A program made the translations under genes and the position numbers. DNA of 64,000 nt from Duganella levis (GTDB taxonomy: Bacteria > Pseudomonadota > Gammaproteobacteria > Burkholderiales > Burkholderiaceae_D): NCBI RefSeq assembly GCF_009857605.1, contig NZ_WWCT01000002.1, positions 372,001-436,000 on the forward strand. The letters run 5' to 3'. This document shows positions 35,750 to 44,820 of the stretch, piece after piece; positions within the stretch are counted from its first letter, which is position 1; each line of letters begins with the position of its first letter. A model generated the notes under the pieces. It did no database searches. It worked only from the letters and a program-made list of their open reading frames with translations, and was not told where the DNA came from.

Positions 35750-37179
35750 GCACATACTCTCTGACTTCCCGTTATCCCCTGACTGCGCTGGCCATGGCGG
35801 TTGCGCTGCTGGCCGGCTGCTCGGTCACGCCGACCTACAAGGTGCCGGAGACGCCGCAGCCGGCGGCCTACAAGGAAACCCCGAGCGACGCCGACAAGGC
35901 CGCCGCCGGCTGGACCGCCGCCGCGCCGGCCGACACGCTGGAACGAGGCCCGTGGTGGCAGCTGTTCGGTGATCCGGTGTTGAACCAACTGGCCGACAGC
36001 ATCGAGGTGAATAACCAGAACGTGGCCGCCGCCATCGCGTCGTACGCGCAAGCGCGTGCGCTGGTGGCCGAGCAGCGCGCGTCGCTGTTCCCGGTGGTGG
36101 ACCTGAACGGTAGCGGCACCCGCAGCGGCGGTGGCGGCAACACGCAGACCGCCAATCAGTACCGCGCCAACATCGGCGCTAGCTGGGAACCGGACGTGTG
36201 GGGCAAGCTGCGCGCCGGTGTCGGCAACGCCAACGCCAGCCTGCAAGCCAGCGCCGCCGACCTGGCCGCCGCGCGCCTGTCGGCACAGGGCGAGCTGGCC
36301 ACCAATTACTTCGCGCTGCGCGAGGCGGACGCCGAGAAGGCGCTGCTGGAGCAGACCACCGAAGGCTATGAGCGCGTGCTGCAAATTACGCAGAACCGCT
36401 TCGACGCCGGCATCGCCGCCAAGTCGGACCTGCTGCAGGCGCAAACCCAGCTGGCGAGCGCCCGCATCGACCAGATCACGCTGGTGCGCACCCGCGCCAC
36501 CTACGAGCATGCGATCGCGGTCCTGCTGGGCAAGGCCGCCAACGACTTCTCGCTGGCGCCGGCCGAGTGGAAGATCACCGTGCCGGATGTGCCGACAGGC
36601 CTGCCATCGACGCTGCTGCAACGCCGTCCAGACATCGCCGCCGCCGAGCGCCGCGTGGCCGCCGCCAATGAAAACATCGGCATCGCCCGCAGCGCCTACT
36701 TCCCGAGCCTGAACCTGACCGGTTCCTTCGGCTACGGCGCGGCGTCCACCGGCGGCTTGTTCAACGCCTCCAACAATCTGTGGTCGCTGGGCCTGACGGC
36801 GGCGCAGACGCTGTTCGACGCCGGCGCCACCAAGGCCCGCGTCAGCGGCGCCGAAGCGGCGCGCGACCAGGCCATCGCCAGCTATCGCCAGGCGGTGCTG
36901 ACGGCGTTCGCCGACGTCGAGAACCAGCTGGTGGCCACGCGCGCGCTGGTGCAGCAGCAGGATCTGCGCAAGGCGGCGTCGGAAGCGGCCGACCAGGTCG
37001 AAGCGCAGCTGCTCAACCGTTACCGCGCCGGGCAGGTCAGCTATAGTGATGTGGTCACGGCGCAGCAGACCGCGCTGACCGCGCGCCGCGCGCTGGTGCA
37101 GGCCCAGGTCAACCGCCAGACCACGGCGATTGCGCTGATCCAGTCGCTGGGCGGCGGCTGGCACGCCGCTAGCGAGTAA
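35746..37179 (+). CDS. Outer-membrane efflux lipoprotein (OprM/NodT family)
   Basis: 477 residues. A signal peptide with lipobox LLAGCS (Cys near residue 25) is followed by two TolC-like repeats, seen in WWQLFGDPVLNQLADSIEVNNQNVAAA and the later LQRRPDIAAAERRVAAANENIGIARSAYFPSLNLTG. It forms the trimeric outer-membrane duct of the tripartite pump. Its ATG overlaps the MdtC-like stop by four bases, completing the adaptor-pump-pump-duct operon. Confidence 0.94.
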   Translation: MSTYSLTSRYPLTALAMAVALLAGCSVTPTYKVPETPQPAAYKETPSDADKAAAGWTAAAPADTLERGPWWQLFGDPVLNQLADSIEVNNQNVAAAIASYAQARALVAEQRASLFPVVDLNGSGTRSGGGGNTQTANQYRANIGASWEPDVWGKLRAGVGNANASLQASAADLAAARLSAQGELATNYFALREADAEKALLEQTTEGYERVLQITQNRFDAGIAAKSDLLQAQTQLASARIDQITLVRTRATYEHAIAVLLGKAANDFSLAPAEWKITVPDVPTGLPSTLLQRRPDIAAAERRVAAANENIGIARSAYFPSLNLTGSFGYGAASTGGLFNASNNLWSLGLTAAQTLFDAGATKARVSGAEAARDQAIASYRQAVLTAFADVENQLVATRALVQQQDLRKAASEAADQVEAQLLNRYRAGQVSYSDVVTAQQTALTARRALVQAQVNRQTTAIALIQSLGGGWHAASE

Positions 37180-37237
37180 GTTGGCGACTAAGCTGCACGC
37201 TTGGATTTTGACGGAGGGCTTTGTATAATCTGGCAAG

Positions 37238-39817
37238 ATGATCACGCCCACCCCAGCCCCTGACGAGCCAGCCGCCAGCGCCACCGCGTCGCCGGACGCC
37301 GGTGTTCCGGTGGTCGGGATAGGCGCATCCGCCGGCGGCCTCGATCCGATCTGCGAATTCCTCGCCAGCGTGCCGGCCGCCAGCGGCATGGCCTACGTGG
37401 TGGCGCAGCATGTCGATCCGCAGCACCAGGATATTCTTACCCAGCTATTGCAGCGCGTGACCCCGATGCCGGTCAGCGATGTGCAGGATGGCATGGCGCT
37501 GCTGCCGGACCGGGTCTACGTGATGCCGGCGCGCGGTCAGCTCAGTCTCGACGGCGGCCGTATCGCCTTGCAACCGCACGCGGTGCGGCACCAGGACCAT
37601 TTGTCGATCGACCGCCTGTTTATGGCGCTGGCCCGGCATAGCGCCGGCCAGACGGTCGGCGTGATCCTGTCCGGCATGGGCGCGGACGGCACCCTTGGCC
37701 TGAAAGCGATCCGCGATAGTGGCGGTCTGACCATGGCGCAGCTGCCGCCGTCGGCCCGCTTCGAATCCATGCCGGTCAGCGCCATCAGCGCCGGTGTGGT
37801 CGACGTAGTGGCGCCGCCGGGTGAACTGGCGCGCCGCGCGCTCGACTGGTGGCGGCGCGACAGTGGCCTCGGCCTCAATGTCGACGCGTTGCTGCAGCGC
37901 GACGCTCTGCAGCAGATGTACCAGCTGCTGCTGTCGCAAACCGGCGCCAATTTTTCCGACTACAAGCTGAGCACCGTCATGCGCCGCATCGAGCGCCGCA
38001 TGAAAGTACGTCAATGCCGCGAGCTGCCGGCCTATATCGACTTCCTGCGCGATAATCCGGCCGAAGTCGAGCTGCTGTTCAAGGAACTGCTGATCGGCGT
38101 GACCAATTTTTTCCGCGGCCCCAAGGTGTGGGACTACCTGATCGAGACGGCGCTGCCGCAATTGCTGGCGAGCCATCCGCACGGCGCCGCGTTCAAGGCC
38201 TGGGTGCCGGCCTGCTCGACCGGCGAGGAAGCCTACACGCTGGCCATCAGTTTTCACGAAGTGCTGGAGCAACTGCGTCCGGCAGCCCAGTACACGCTGC
38301 AGATCTTCGCGACCGACCTTGATGACGACGCAGTGACGCGGGCGCGCCAGGGCCTGTTCAGCGCCGCCATCCGTGACGACGTCGGCGAGCAGCGCCTGCA
38401 ACGCTATTTCGTCGCCACCGCAAACGGTGCTTACCGCATCCGCAAGGACATCCGCAACACCATCATCTTCGCGCGCCAGAACATCATTTCCGATCCGCCG
38501 TTTACCAAACTCGATCTGCTCTGCTGCCGCAACCTGCTGATATACTTTACCGCAAAGCTGCAGCGCGACTTGATCCCGCTATTCCACTATGCGCTCAAGC
38601 AGGACGGCCTGCTGCTGCTGGGTAGCGCTGAAACGCCGGGCGAGTTTGCCGAGCTGTTTGCGCCGATGAACGGCGCGGCGCGCGTGTACCGCCGGCTGGA
38701 TGCATCGATCAACCATGTCGCCAGTTATTTTCCAACCCGGGTCAGCAATGTCTCGGCTCCTTCTGTTATCGCATCCGATCTCCCATCCATGAACGGCAAT
38801 CTCCAAACTCAGGTCGAGCAGCAGCTGCTCAAGAAGCACACGCCGGCGGCGGTATTGCTGAACGTGCATGGCGACATCCTGTACATCCATGGCCGCACCG
38901 GCGCCTATCTGGAGCCGGCCGCCGGCAAGGCCAACTGGAACATCCATGCCATGGCGCGCGAGGGCTTGCGCCACGAACTGGCCGGGCTGCTCAAGCGCGC
39001 CATGCAGGGCGAGGAAACCCCCACTGTGCGCGGCCTGATACAGCGCGACGCCGCCGGCCATCCCGCCACGGCGGTCGACATGACGGCGGAGGCGATGGAG
39101 GAAGCCGGGCCGCTGGCCGGCGCCGTATTGGTTACCTTCGCCAGTGTCGCGGTGCCGGCCGAGCGCCGTCGTCCGCGTTCGCGCAACCCGCAGCTGCTGG
39201 AGCTGGAGCAGCAACTGGCGCAGGCGCGGCTGGAAATCCAGGCGGTGCGCAATGAAATGCAGGCCTCGCGCGAGGAGCTCAAGTCGGCCAATGAAGAGCT
39301 ACAGTCGACCAACGAGGAACTGCAATCGACCAACGAGGAGCTGACCACCTCCAAGGAAGAGATGCAGTCGCTGAACGAGGAACTGTACACCGTCAACGCC
39401 GAGCTGCAATCGAAGGTGGACGACCTGTCGACGGTCAATGGCGACATGAAAAATCTGCTCAACAGCACCGATGTCGCCACCATCTTCCTCGACAGCGAAC
39501 TGCGCATCCGCCGCTTCACCGACCGCGCCACCCAGATCTACAAGCTGATTCCCGGCGACGTGCAGCGGCCGTTGGGCGACATCGTCAACGACCTGGCCTA
39601 CCCGGAACTGGAGGAGGACGCGCGCGAGGTGCTACGCACGCTGGTGTACAGCGAGCGCCAGATTCCGACCCGTAGCGGCGGCTGGTACACGGTGCGCATC
39701 ATGCCTTATCGGACGGTGGACAACGTCATTGACGGCGTGGTGGTCACCTTTATCAATATCAGCGAAGCCAAGCAGCTGGAGGCCAGGCTGCGCCTGATAC
39801 AAGGTACGCCGGAGTGA
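37238..39817 (+). CDS. CheB-CheR fusion with coiled coil and PAS domain
   Basis: 859 residues. An N-terminal CheB methylesterase domain (about 22-205) has the triad Ser31 (GASAGG), His58 (AQHVDP) and Asp150 (GMGADGT) but no receiver domain. A CheR methyltransferase domain follows (about 220-490; GVTNFFRGP, PACSTGEEAYTLA, LLCCRNLLIYF). Next is a long coiled coil (about 635-715) built from repeated NEELQST-type heptads, then a PAS domain to the end. Relatives usually continue into a histidine kinase; here the kinase is the next, overlapping gene. No MCP or CheA is nearby, so targets other than flagellar chemotaxis are likely. Confidence 0.92.
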   Translation: MITPTPAPDEPAASATASPDAGVPVVGIGASAGGLDPICEFLASVPAASGMAYVVAQHVDPQHQDILTQLLQRVTPMPVSDVQDGMALLPDRVYVMPARGQLSLDGGRIALQPHAVRHQDHLSIDRLFMALARHSAGQTVGVILSGMGADGTLGLKAIRDSGGLTMAQLPPSARFESMPVSAISAGVVDVVAPPGELARRALDWWRRDSGLGLNVDALLQRDALQQMYQLLLSQTGANFSDYKLSTVMRRIERRMKVRQCRELPAYIDFLRDNPAEVELLFKELLIGVTNFFRGPKVWDYLIETALPQLLASHPHGAAFKAWVPACSTGEEAYTLAISFHEVLEQLRPAAQYTLQIFATDLDDDAVTRARQGLFSAAIRDDVGEQRLQRYFVATANGAYRIRKDIRNTIIFARQNIISDPPFTKLDLLCCRNLLIYFTAKLQRDLIPLFHYALKQDGLLLLGSAETPGEFAELFAPMNGAARVYRRLDASINHVASYFPTRVSNVSAPSVIASDLPSMNGNLQTQVEQQLLKKHTPAAVLLNVHGDILYIHGRTGAYLEPAAGKANWNIHAMAREGLRHELAGLLKRAMQGEETPTVRGLIQRDAAGHPATAVDMTAEAMEEAGPLAGAVLVTFASVAVPAERRRPRSRNPQLLELEQQLAQARLEIQAVRNEMQASREELKSANEELQSTNEELQSTNEELTTSKEEMQSLNEELYTVNAELQSKVDDLSTVNGDMKNLLNSTDVATIFLDSELRIRRFTDRATQIYKLIPGDVQRPLGDIVNDLAYPELEEDAREVLRTLVYSERQIPTRSGGWYTVRIMPYRTVDNVIDGVVVTFINISEAKQLEARLRLIQGTPE

Positions 39818-39819
39818 TG

Positions 39820-41502
39820 ATGAAAAAGCCGCCGCGTCCCGAGCTCGATCCCGTGCAACTGCGGGCGGCGGCCGAGCATGCGGTGGCGCGTCACCCGCTG
39901 CCGCCAGCGCCGGATGCCGGCAGCGATGAGCTGCGCCACTGGCATGAACTGCAAGTGAGCCAGATCGAGCTCGATCTGCAAAGCGAGGCGCTGGCCGAGC
40001 TGCAGACCGAGCGCGATCAGGCCAGTGCGCTGCATGCGCGCTACGCCGCGCTGTACGAGCAGGCGCCGGCCGGCTATGTGTCGCTGAACCACAGCGGTTT
40101 CATCACGCGCGCCAACCTGGCCGCCGCCGAACTGTTGGGCGAGGCGCAATCGCCGCTGCTCGGCAAGCGCTTCGAGCAGTTCGTGGCGCCGGCGGCGCAG
40201 GGCGGACTGCGCCGCTTTCTGCAGCGGCTGTTCGACAACGGCGAGCGCGCGGCGCTGGAAGTGCTGCTGTTTGAGCCGCCCGACGCCGCCGCCGGCCAGG
40301 AGCCGCGCTGGCTGCGCATCGAAGCCAATCTGGATGCGGGCGCGCAGACCTGCCGCATGATCCTCACCGACGTCGGCAACGCCACCACGCGCGACGCCGC
40401 GCGGTTGCGCGCCATGCAGGTGCTGAGCAGCATCAACGAGGGCGTGCTGGTGTGCGATGCCGAGCTGAATATCGTCTCCGTCAATCACGCCTTCAGCCAG
40501 CTGACCGGCTATGCGGCGGAAGAGGCGCTGGGCCGCAATCCGCGCTTCCTCGGCCGCGTCGGCGCCCACCCGCCTGGTTATCACGCGGCTGCGCTGGCGC
40601 AGGTGCGCAGCCACGGACGCTGGCAGGGCGATGTGTTCAACCGCCGCCGCGACGGTACGCCGTACGTGGCCGCCATGTCGCTGACGGTGATCCGCGACGG
40701 CGAGGGCGCCATCACGCATTTCATCGGCGTGTTTTCCGACGTCACGGCGCAGCGCGACGCCGACGCCGCGCTGCAACGCTGGTCGCAGGAGCTGGACGCG
40801 CGGGTGGCGGCGCGCACCGTCGAGCTGACCGCATCGCGCGAGGAATTGCGCCAGCTGGCCACCCACCTGGAAACCATCAAGGAGGATGAGCGCAAGCGCA
40901 TCGCCCGCGACATCCACGACGAACTGGGACAGAACCTGCTGGCGCTGCGCATCGACCTGTCGATGCTCAACGCGCGCACCGCCGGCAGCCATGGCCGCCT
41001 GCACCAGCGCGTCAGCGCGGCGCTGGAGACGGTGGACGCCACCATCCGCAGCGTGCGCGGCATCATGAACGAACTGCGGCCGGCGGTGCTGGACTTGGGC
41101 GTGCAGGCGGCGCTGGAGTGGCAAGCCGCCGAATTCGCCCGGCGCAGCGGCCTGGCATGTGCGCTGACGCTGCCGGATGCGGACGGCCTGGCGGCGCTGG
41201 CCGGACTGTCGCCGGACATGCAGATCGTGCTGTTCCGCAGCCTGCAGGAGGCGCTGAACAATGTGCGCCGCCATGCGCATGCGCGGCGGGTGAACATCGT
41301 GCTGTCGCTGCGCGCCGGCCATCTGGCGCTGAGCGTGAGCGACGACGGTGTCGGCATCGGCCTGCAGCAGCCGGAGCGGCGCAAGCCCGAGTCCTTTGGC
41401 CTGATCGGCATGAACCAGCGCGTCGCCGCGCTGGGCGGCCGCGTGGATCTGTGCAACCAGCCGACCGGCGGCTGTAGGCTGACGTTGAGCTTCGATCTAT
41501 AA
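39820..41502 (+). CDS. PAS-containing histidine kinase, NarL/HisKA_3 type
   Basis: 560 residues, soluble. Two PAS domains (about 60-180 and 195-310) are followed by a coiled coil and the HisKA_3 dimerisation box ERKRIARDIHDELGQ with His366. The ATPase domain has LQEALNNVRRHAHA (N-box), DDGVGIG and FGLIGMNQRV. GGAG at 39811-39814 fits the ATG at 39820; GTG at 39814 and ATG at 39817 are alternatives. It overlaps or abuts the CheB-CheR-PAS gene, so the two look like a split version of the usual CheB-CheR-PAS-kinase fusion. No response regulator of the NarL type is encoded next to it. Confidence 0.9.
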   Translation: MKKPPRPELDPVQLRAAAEHAVARHPLPPAPDAGSDELRHWHELQVSQIELDLQSEALAELQTERDQASALHARYAALYEQAPAGYVSLNHSGFITRANLAAAELLGEAQSPLLGKRFEQFVAPAAQGGLRRFLQRLFDNGERAALEVLLFEPPDAAAGQEPRWLRIEANLDAGAQTCRMILTDVGNATTRDAARLRAMQVLSSINEGVLVCDAELNIVSVNHAFSQLTGYAAEEALGRNPRFLGRVGAHPPGYHAAALAQVRSHGRWQGDVFNRRRDGTPYVAAMSLTVIRDGEGAITHFIGVFSDVTAQRDADAALQRWSQELDARVAARTVELTASREELRQLATHLETIKEDERKRIARDIHDELGQNLLALRIDLSMLNARTAGSHGRLHQRVSAALETVDATIRSVRGIMNELRPAVLDLGVQAALEWQAAEFARRSGLACALTLPDADGLAALAGLSPDMQIVLFRSLQEALNNVRRHAHARRVNIVLSLRAGHLALSVSDDGVGIGLQQPERRKPESFGLIGMNQRVAALGGRVDLCNQPTGGCRLTLSFDL

Positions 41503-41534
41503 TACTGGCGCCGTAACCAATCAGGGGCCATATC

Positions 41535-43670
41535 TTGTTAAAATATTTAGTTATTCCCGCCGCACTGCTGTGCGCCACCAGCGCACACGCCGACGAAGGG
41601 CAATGGCAGCCATACCAGCTGCCGCAGCTGAAATCCGAACTCAAACGCATCGGCATCGCCATCCCGGCGGAAAAGCTGGCCGACCTGTCGAAGCATCCGA
41701 TGAGCGCCATCGTCTCGCTGGGCGGCTGCTCGGCGTCGTTCGTGTCGGACGCCGGCCTGGTGGTCACCAATCACCACTGCGCCTATGGCGCCATCCAGCG
41801 CAACTCGACGCCGGAACATAACTACATCGCCAACGGCTACCTGGCCAAGACCCGCGCCGACGAGCTGCCGGGCGGCCCGAATACGCTGGTGTACGTGACC
41901 GACAAGGTGGAAAACGTTACCGGCCGCGTGCTGAAGGACATCACGCCGAGCATGAGCGGCAAGGCGCGCAGCGAAGCGGTGGACAAGAACATCAAGGCCC
42001 TGATCGCCGAATGCGAGAGCGACAAGTTTTATCGCTGCTCGGTGCCGGCCTTCCATCGCGGCCTGGAATACTACCGTATCCGCCAGATGATGATACGCGA
42101 CGTGCGCCTGGTGTACGCGCCGGCCAATTCGCTGGGCGACTTTGGCGGCGATATCGACAACTACGAGTGGCCGCGCCACGTGGGCGACTATTCGTTCCTG
42201 CGCGCCTACGTCGGCAAGGATGGCCGTCCGGCCGAACCGTCGCCGGACAACGTGCCATATAAATCCAAGGACTTCCTGGTGGTGTCGGCCGCAGGCCTGA
42301 AGAACGGCGATCCGGTGCTGCTGGCCGGCTACCCTGGCCGCACCAGCCGCTACAAGCTGCCGTCGGAAATCCGCTACGCGCGCGACGCCGCCTATCCGGC
42401 CAAGGCCGCCGAGATCCAGTCCGACCTGGACGTGATCGCCGCCTCCACCGAGAAGAGCGAAGCCAACGCCGTGCGTTACGCCAGCGTGGTCAAAGGTCTG
42501 AACAACGTGATGAAGAAAACGCGTGGCCTGATCGACGGCTTTGCGCGCAAGGACATCGCCGCCATCAAGGACGTGCAGGACGCCGAGTTCCGCGCCTGGT
42601 ACGCCAAGCAGCCGAACAGCGACAAGAAGCTGCTGGCCGAACTGGATGCGCTGATCGCCGCCGACATCGCGCTGAGCGACGAGGAATTCGGCTACAGCGT
42701 GGCCACCACCAGCGACCTGCTGAAAGCCGCCGCGCCGCTGTACCGCCTGGCGCAGGAAAGCGCCAAGCCGGATGCGGAGCGTGAGCTGGGCTTCCAGCAG
42801 CGCGACCTGCCGTTCATCAAGGCGCGTTTGAACCGCCTGGAGCAGTCGTATGTGGGCAGCGTTGACCAGGCGCGCTTCGTCGCCGCCTTGCAGCGTTACG
42901 CCAGGCTGCCGAAGTCGATGCACGTTACCGGCTTGGATGCGCTGCTGCCACCAGTGGACGCGGTGCCGGCGCTGTACGCGCAATCGCAGCTGGGCGATAC
43001 CGCCACGCGCCTGTCGTGGGTTGGCAAGGATACCGCCGCCTTCGGCGCCTCGAACGACGCCTTCATCAAGCTGGCGGTGAAGACCGACGACGTGTCGCAG
43101 TCGCTGAAGGACCGCCGCAAGGAACTGGATGGCAACCTGGAACGCGTGATCCCACAGTACATGGCAGCCGTCATCGCATGGAAAAAATCGCAGGGCAAGC
43201 CGGTTTATCCTGACGCGAATTCGACGCTGCGCGTGACCTATGGCACCGTGTCGCCGTACTCGCCGAAGGACGGCATCACCAAAGGTCCGTTCACCACCAT
43301 CGAAGGCATCGTCGAGAAGAACACCGGCAAGGCGCCGTTCGACGCGCCGCAAAACCTGCTGGATGCGATCAAGGCCAAGCGCTACGGCCAGTTCAAGGAT
43401 CCGGTCCTGGGCACGGTGCCGGTTGACTTCCTGACCAGCGCCGACACCACCGGCGGCAACTCCGGTTCGGCGGTGATGAACAAGAACGGCGAGCTGATTG
43501 GCCTGAACTTCGATTCGACCTACGAGTCGATCACCAAGGACTGGTACTTCGACCGCGACATCACCCGCGCCATCCACCTGGATATCCGGTATATGCTGTG
43601 GGTGATGTCGGAAGTCGATCATGCCGACAACGTGCTCAAAGAAATGACCATCAAATATCCTAAAAAATGA
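41535..43670 (+). CDS. S46 family dipeptidyl-peptidase (DPP7/DPP11 type)
   Basis: 711-residue periplasmic serine exopeptidase that removes N-terminal dipeptides. It begins at a TTG with AGGGG upstream and a signal peptide cleaved near AHA-D. The catalytic His is about residue 81 (VTNHHCAYG) and the catalytic Ser is residue 643 (GGNSGSAV). The position that sets P1 preference in the family, 18 residues after the catalytic Ser, is Ser661 (GLNFDS), neither the Gly of DPP7 nor the Arg of DPP11. Its stop overlaps the pnuC start by four bases. Confidence 0.93.
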   Translation: MLKYLVIPAALLCATSAHADEGQWQPYQLPQLKSELKRIGIAIPAEKLADLSKHPMSAIVSLGGCSASFVSDAGLVVTNHHCAYGAIQRNSTPEHNYIANGYLAKTRADELPGGPNTLVYVTDKVENVTGRVLKDITPSMSGKARSEAVDKNIKALIAECESDKFYRCSVPAFHRGLEYYRIRQMMIRDVRLVYAPANSLGDFGGDIDNYEWPRHVGDYSFLRAYVGKDGRPAEPSPDNVPYKSKDFLVVSAAGLKNGDPVLLAGYPGRTSRYKLPSEIRYARDAAYPAKAAEIQSDLDVIAASTEKSEANAVRYASVVKGLNNVMKKTRGLIDGFARKDIAAIKDVQDAEFRAWYAKQPNSDKKLLAELDALIAADIALSDEEFGYSVATTSDLLKAAAPLYRLAQESAKPDAERELGFQQRDLPFIKARLNRLEQSYVGSVDQARFVAALQRYARLPKSMHVTGLDALLPPVDAVPALYAQSQLGDTATRLSWVGKDTAAFGASNDAFIKLAVKTDDVSQSLKDRRKELDGNLERVIPQYMAAVIAWKKSQGKPVYPDANSTLRVTYGTVSPYSPKDGITKGPFTTIEGIVEKNTGKAPFDAPQNLLDAIKAKRYGQFKDPVLGTVPVDFLTSADTTGGNSGSAVMNKNGELIGLNFDSTYESITKDWYFDRDITRAIHLDIRYMLWVMSEVDHADNVLKEMTIKYPKK

Positions 43671-44311
43671 ACGTACTGACACTCCTGCTGGGTTACGCGA
43701 ATATGCCGTTGCACCTGGCAGTATTTGCCACGACCCCGCTGGAGCTGTTGTCGTTCCTGCTGTCGGTGGCCACGGTGTGGCTGAACATCCGCCAGAGCCA
43801 TTGGGGCTGGCTGTTCGCCATCATCTCGTCGGCCACCTATGGCCTGGTGTTTTATGGTTCGCGGCTGTATGGCGACATGGGGCTGCAGCTGGTGTTCATC
43901 GCGGTGTCGGTGTTCGGCTGGTATCAATGGCTGCACGGCGATGATAGCCACGACAAGCTGCCGGTGACGGCGCTGTCGGCGCGCGGCCGCTGGCTGGCCG
44001 CCGGCGCCTGGCTGGCCGGCTTTGCGCTGCTGGCGTGGTTCCTCAAGTCCTATACCGATACCGACGTGCCGAATTCGGACGGCTTCCTGACGGCCGGTTC
44101 GCTGGTCGGCCAGCTGCTGCTGTCGCGGAAGAAGATCGAGAACTGGCATGTGTGGATCATTGTCGATGTGCTGTATGTCGGACTGTATCTGCACAAGCAC
44201 CTGATGTTGACGGCGATCTTGTACGCCATCTTCGTCGGCATGGCGGTGATCGGCCTGCGCACCTGGAGCGGCGACACGCATACGGGCGGCCGCCGTCTGG
44301 CAATGGAATGA
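43667..44311 (+). CDS. PnuC-family vitamin transporter, possibly PnuT-like
   Basis: 214 residues with about seven hydrophobic segments. The PnuC features are ATVWLNIRQSHWGWLFAI, the QLVFIAVSVFGWYQW helix and a C-terminal WHVWIIVDVLYVGLYLHKHLMLTAILY. PnuC proteins take up nicotinamide riboside by facilitated diffusion with trapping by a kinase; PnuT relatives carry thiamine. It is followed by an overlapping NadR-like kinase gene, which fits trapping. The convergent TonB receptor has a TPP riboswitch, so thiamine is a real alternative substrate. The family is sure; the substrate is inferred. Confidence 0.88.
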   Translation: MNVLTLLLGYANMPLHLAVFATTPLELLSFLLSVATVWLNIRQSHWGWLFAIISSATYGLVFYGSRLYGDMGLQLVFIAVSVFGWYQWLHGDDSHDKLPVTALSARGRWLAAGAWLAGFALLAWFLKSYTDTDVPNSDGFLTAGSLVGQLLLSRKKIENWHVWIIVDVLYVGLYLHKHLMLTAILYAIFVGMAVIGLRTWSGDTHTGGRRLAME

Positions 44312-44820
44312 AACCGCTGCGCATTGCGATTCTCGGCACGGCGTCCTCCGGCAAGACCACCTTGGCGGCGGCGCTGGCGCAGCGCTACGGCACCGTGTGG
44401 GTGCCGGAATACCTGCGCGAATTTGTCGATACGGAAGGCCGCGTGCCGGTGGCGGCGGACCAGATCCACATCGCCCGCACGCAGCGCGCACGCGAGGACG
44501 CCGCCGCGCCGCTGGCAGGCAAGTATCTTTTTTGCGACACTACGCCGCTGATGACGGCGGTCTACAGCCGCCATTATTTTGGCGGCATCGATCCCCAGCT
44601 GGCGCTGCTGGCGGACGCGCACCCGCGCGACTACGCCATGACGCTGGTGATGGCGCCCGATATCCCTTGGGTGGCCGATGGCTTGCAGCGCGAGAACGAG
44701 GAAGTCAGCATCATCGTCAACCGCATGCTGCTGGACGAACTGGCGGCGCGTGAGATACCCTACATCTTGATATCGGGCGATCCCGATCAACGCATCTCAC
44801 AGGCGTCAGGGCATTTATGA
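44308..44820 (+). CDS. NadR-like nucleoside kinase (P-loop ATPase)
   Basis: 170 residues equal to the ribosylnicotinamide-kinase half of NadR (AAA_28 type), without the nucleotidyltransferase and DNA-binding domains. Seen are a Walker A GTASSGKTT (about 10-18), PEYLREFVD, the Walker B-like LFCDTTPL and the lid segment PDIPWVADGLQRENE. It probably phosphorylates the vitamin brought in by the overlapping PnuC protein (nicotinamide riboside, or thiamine if the transporter is PnuT-like). ATGA overlaps link it to pnuC and to the barrel gene. Confidence 0.83.
   Translation: MKPLRIAILGTASSGKTTLAAALAQRYGTVWVPEYLREFVDTEGRVPVAADQIHIARTQRAREDAAAPLAGKYLFCDTTPLMTAVYSRHYFGGIDPQLALLADAHPRDYAMTLVMAPDIPWVADGLQRENEEVSIIVNRMLLDELAAREIPYILISGDPDQRISQASGHL

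Noticed and set aside
39280-39440. Short near-repeats in DNA (AACGAGGAACTGCAATCGACC-like units), possible tandem repeat or CRISPR-like
   Set aside because: They encode the heptads of the coiled coil between CheR and PAS in a conserved reading frame; there are no spacers.
41547-43682. 711-codon minus-strand frame opposite the S46 peptidase
   Set aside because: Mirror of the real gene. The plus-strand frame has signal peptide, catalytic His and Ser; the minus frame has none of these.
44035-44307. N-terminal extension of the NadR-like kinase
   Set aside because: The extension is an out-of-frame read of the pnuC gene; the P-loop protein begins at the ATG overlapping the pnuC stop.
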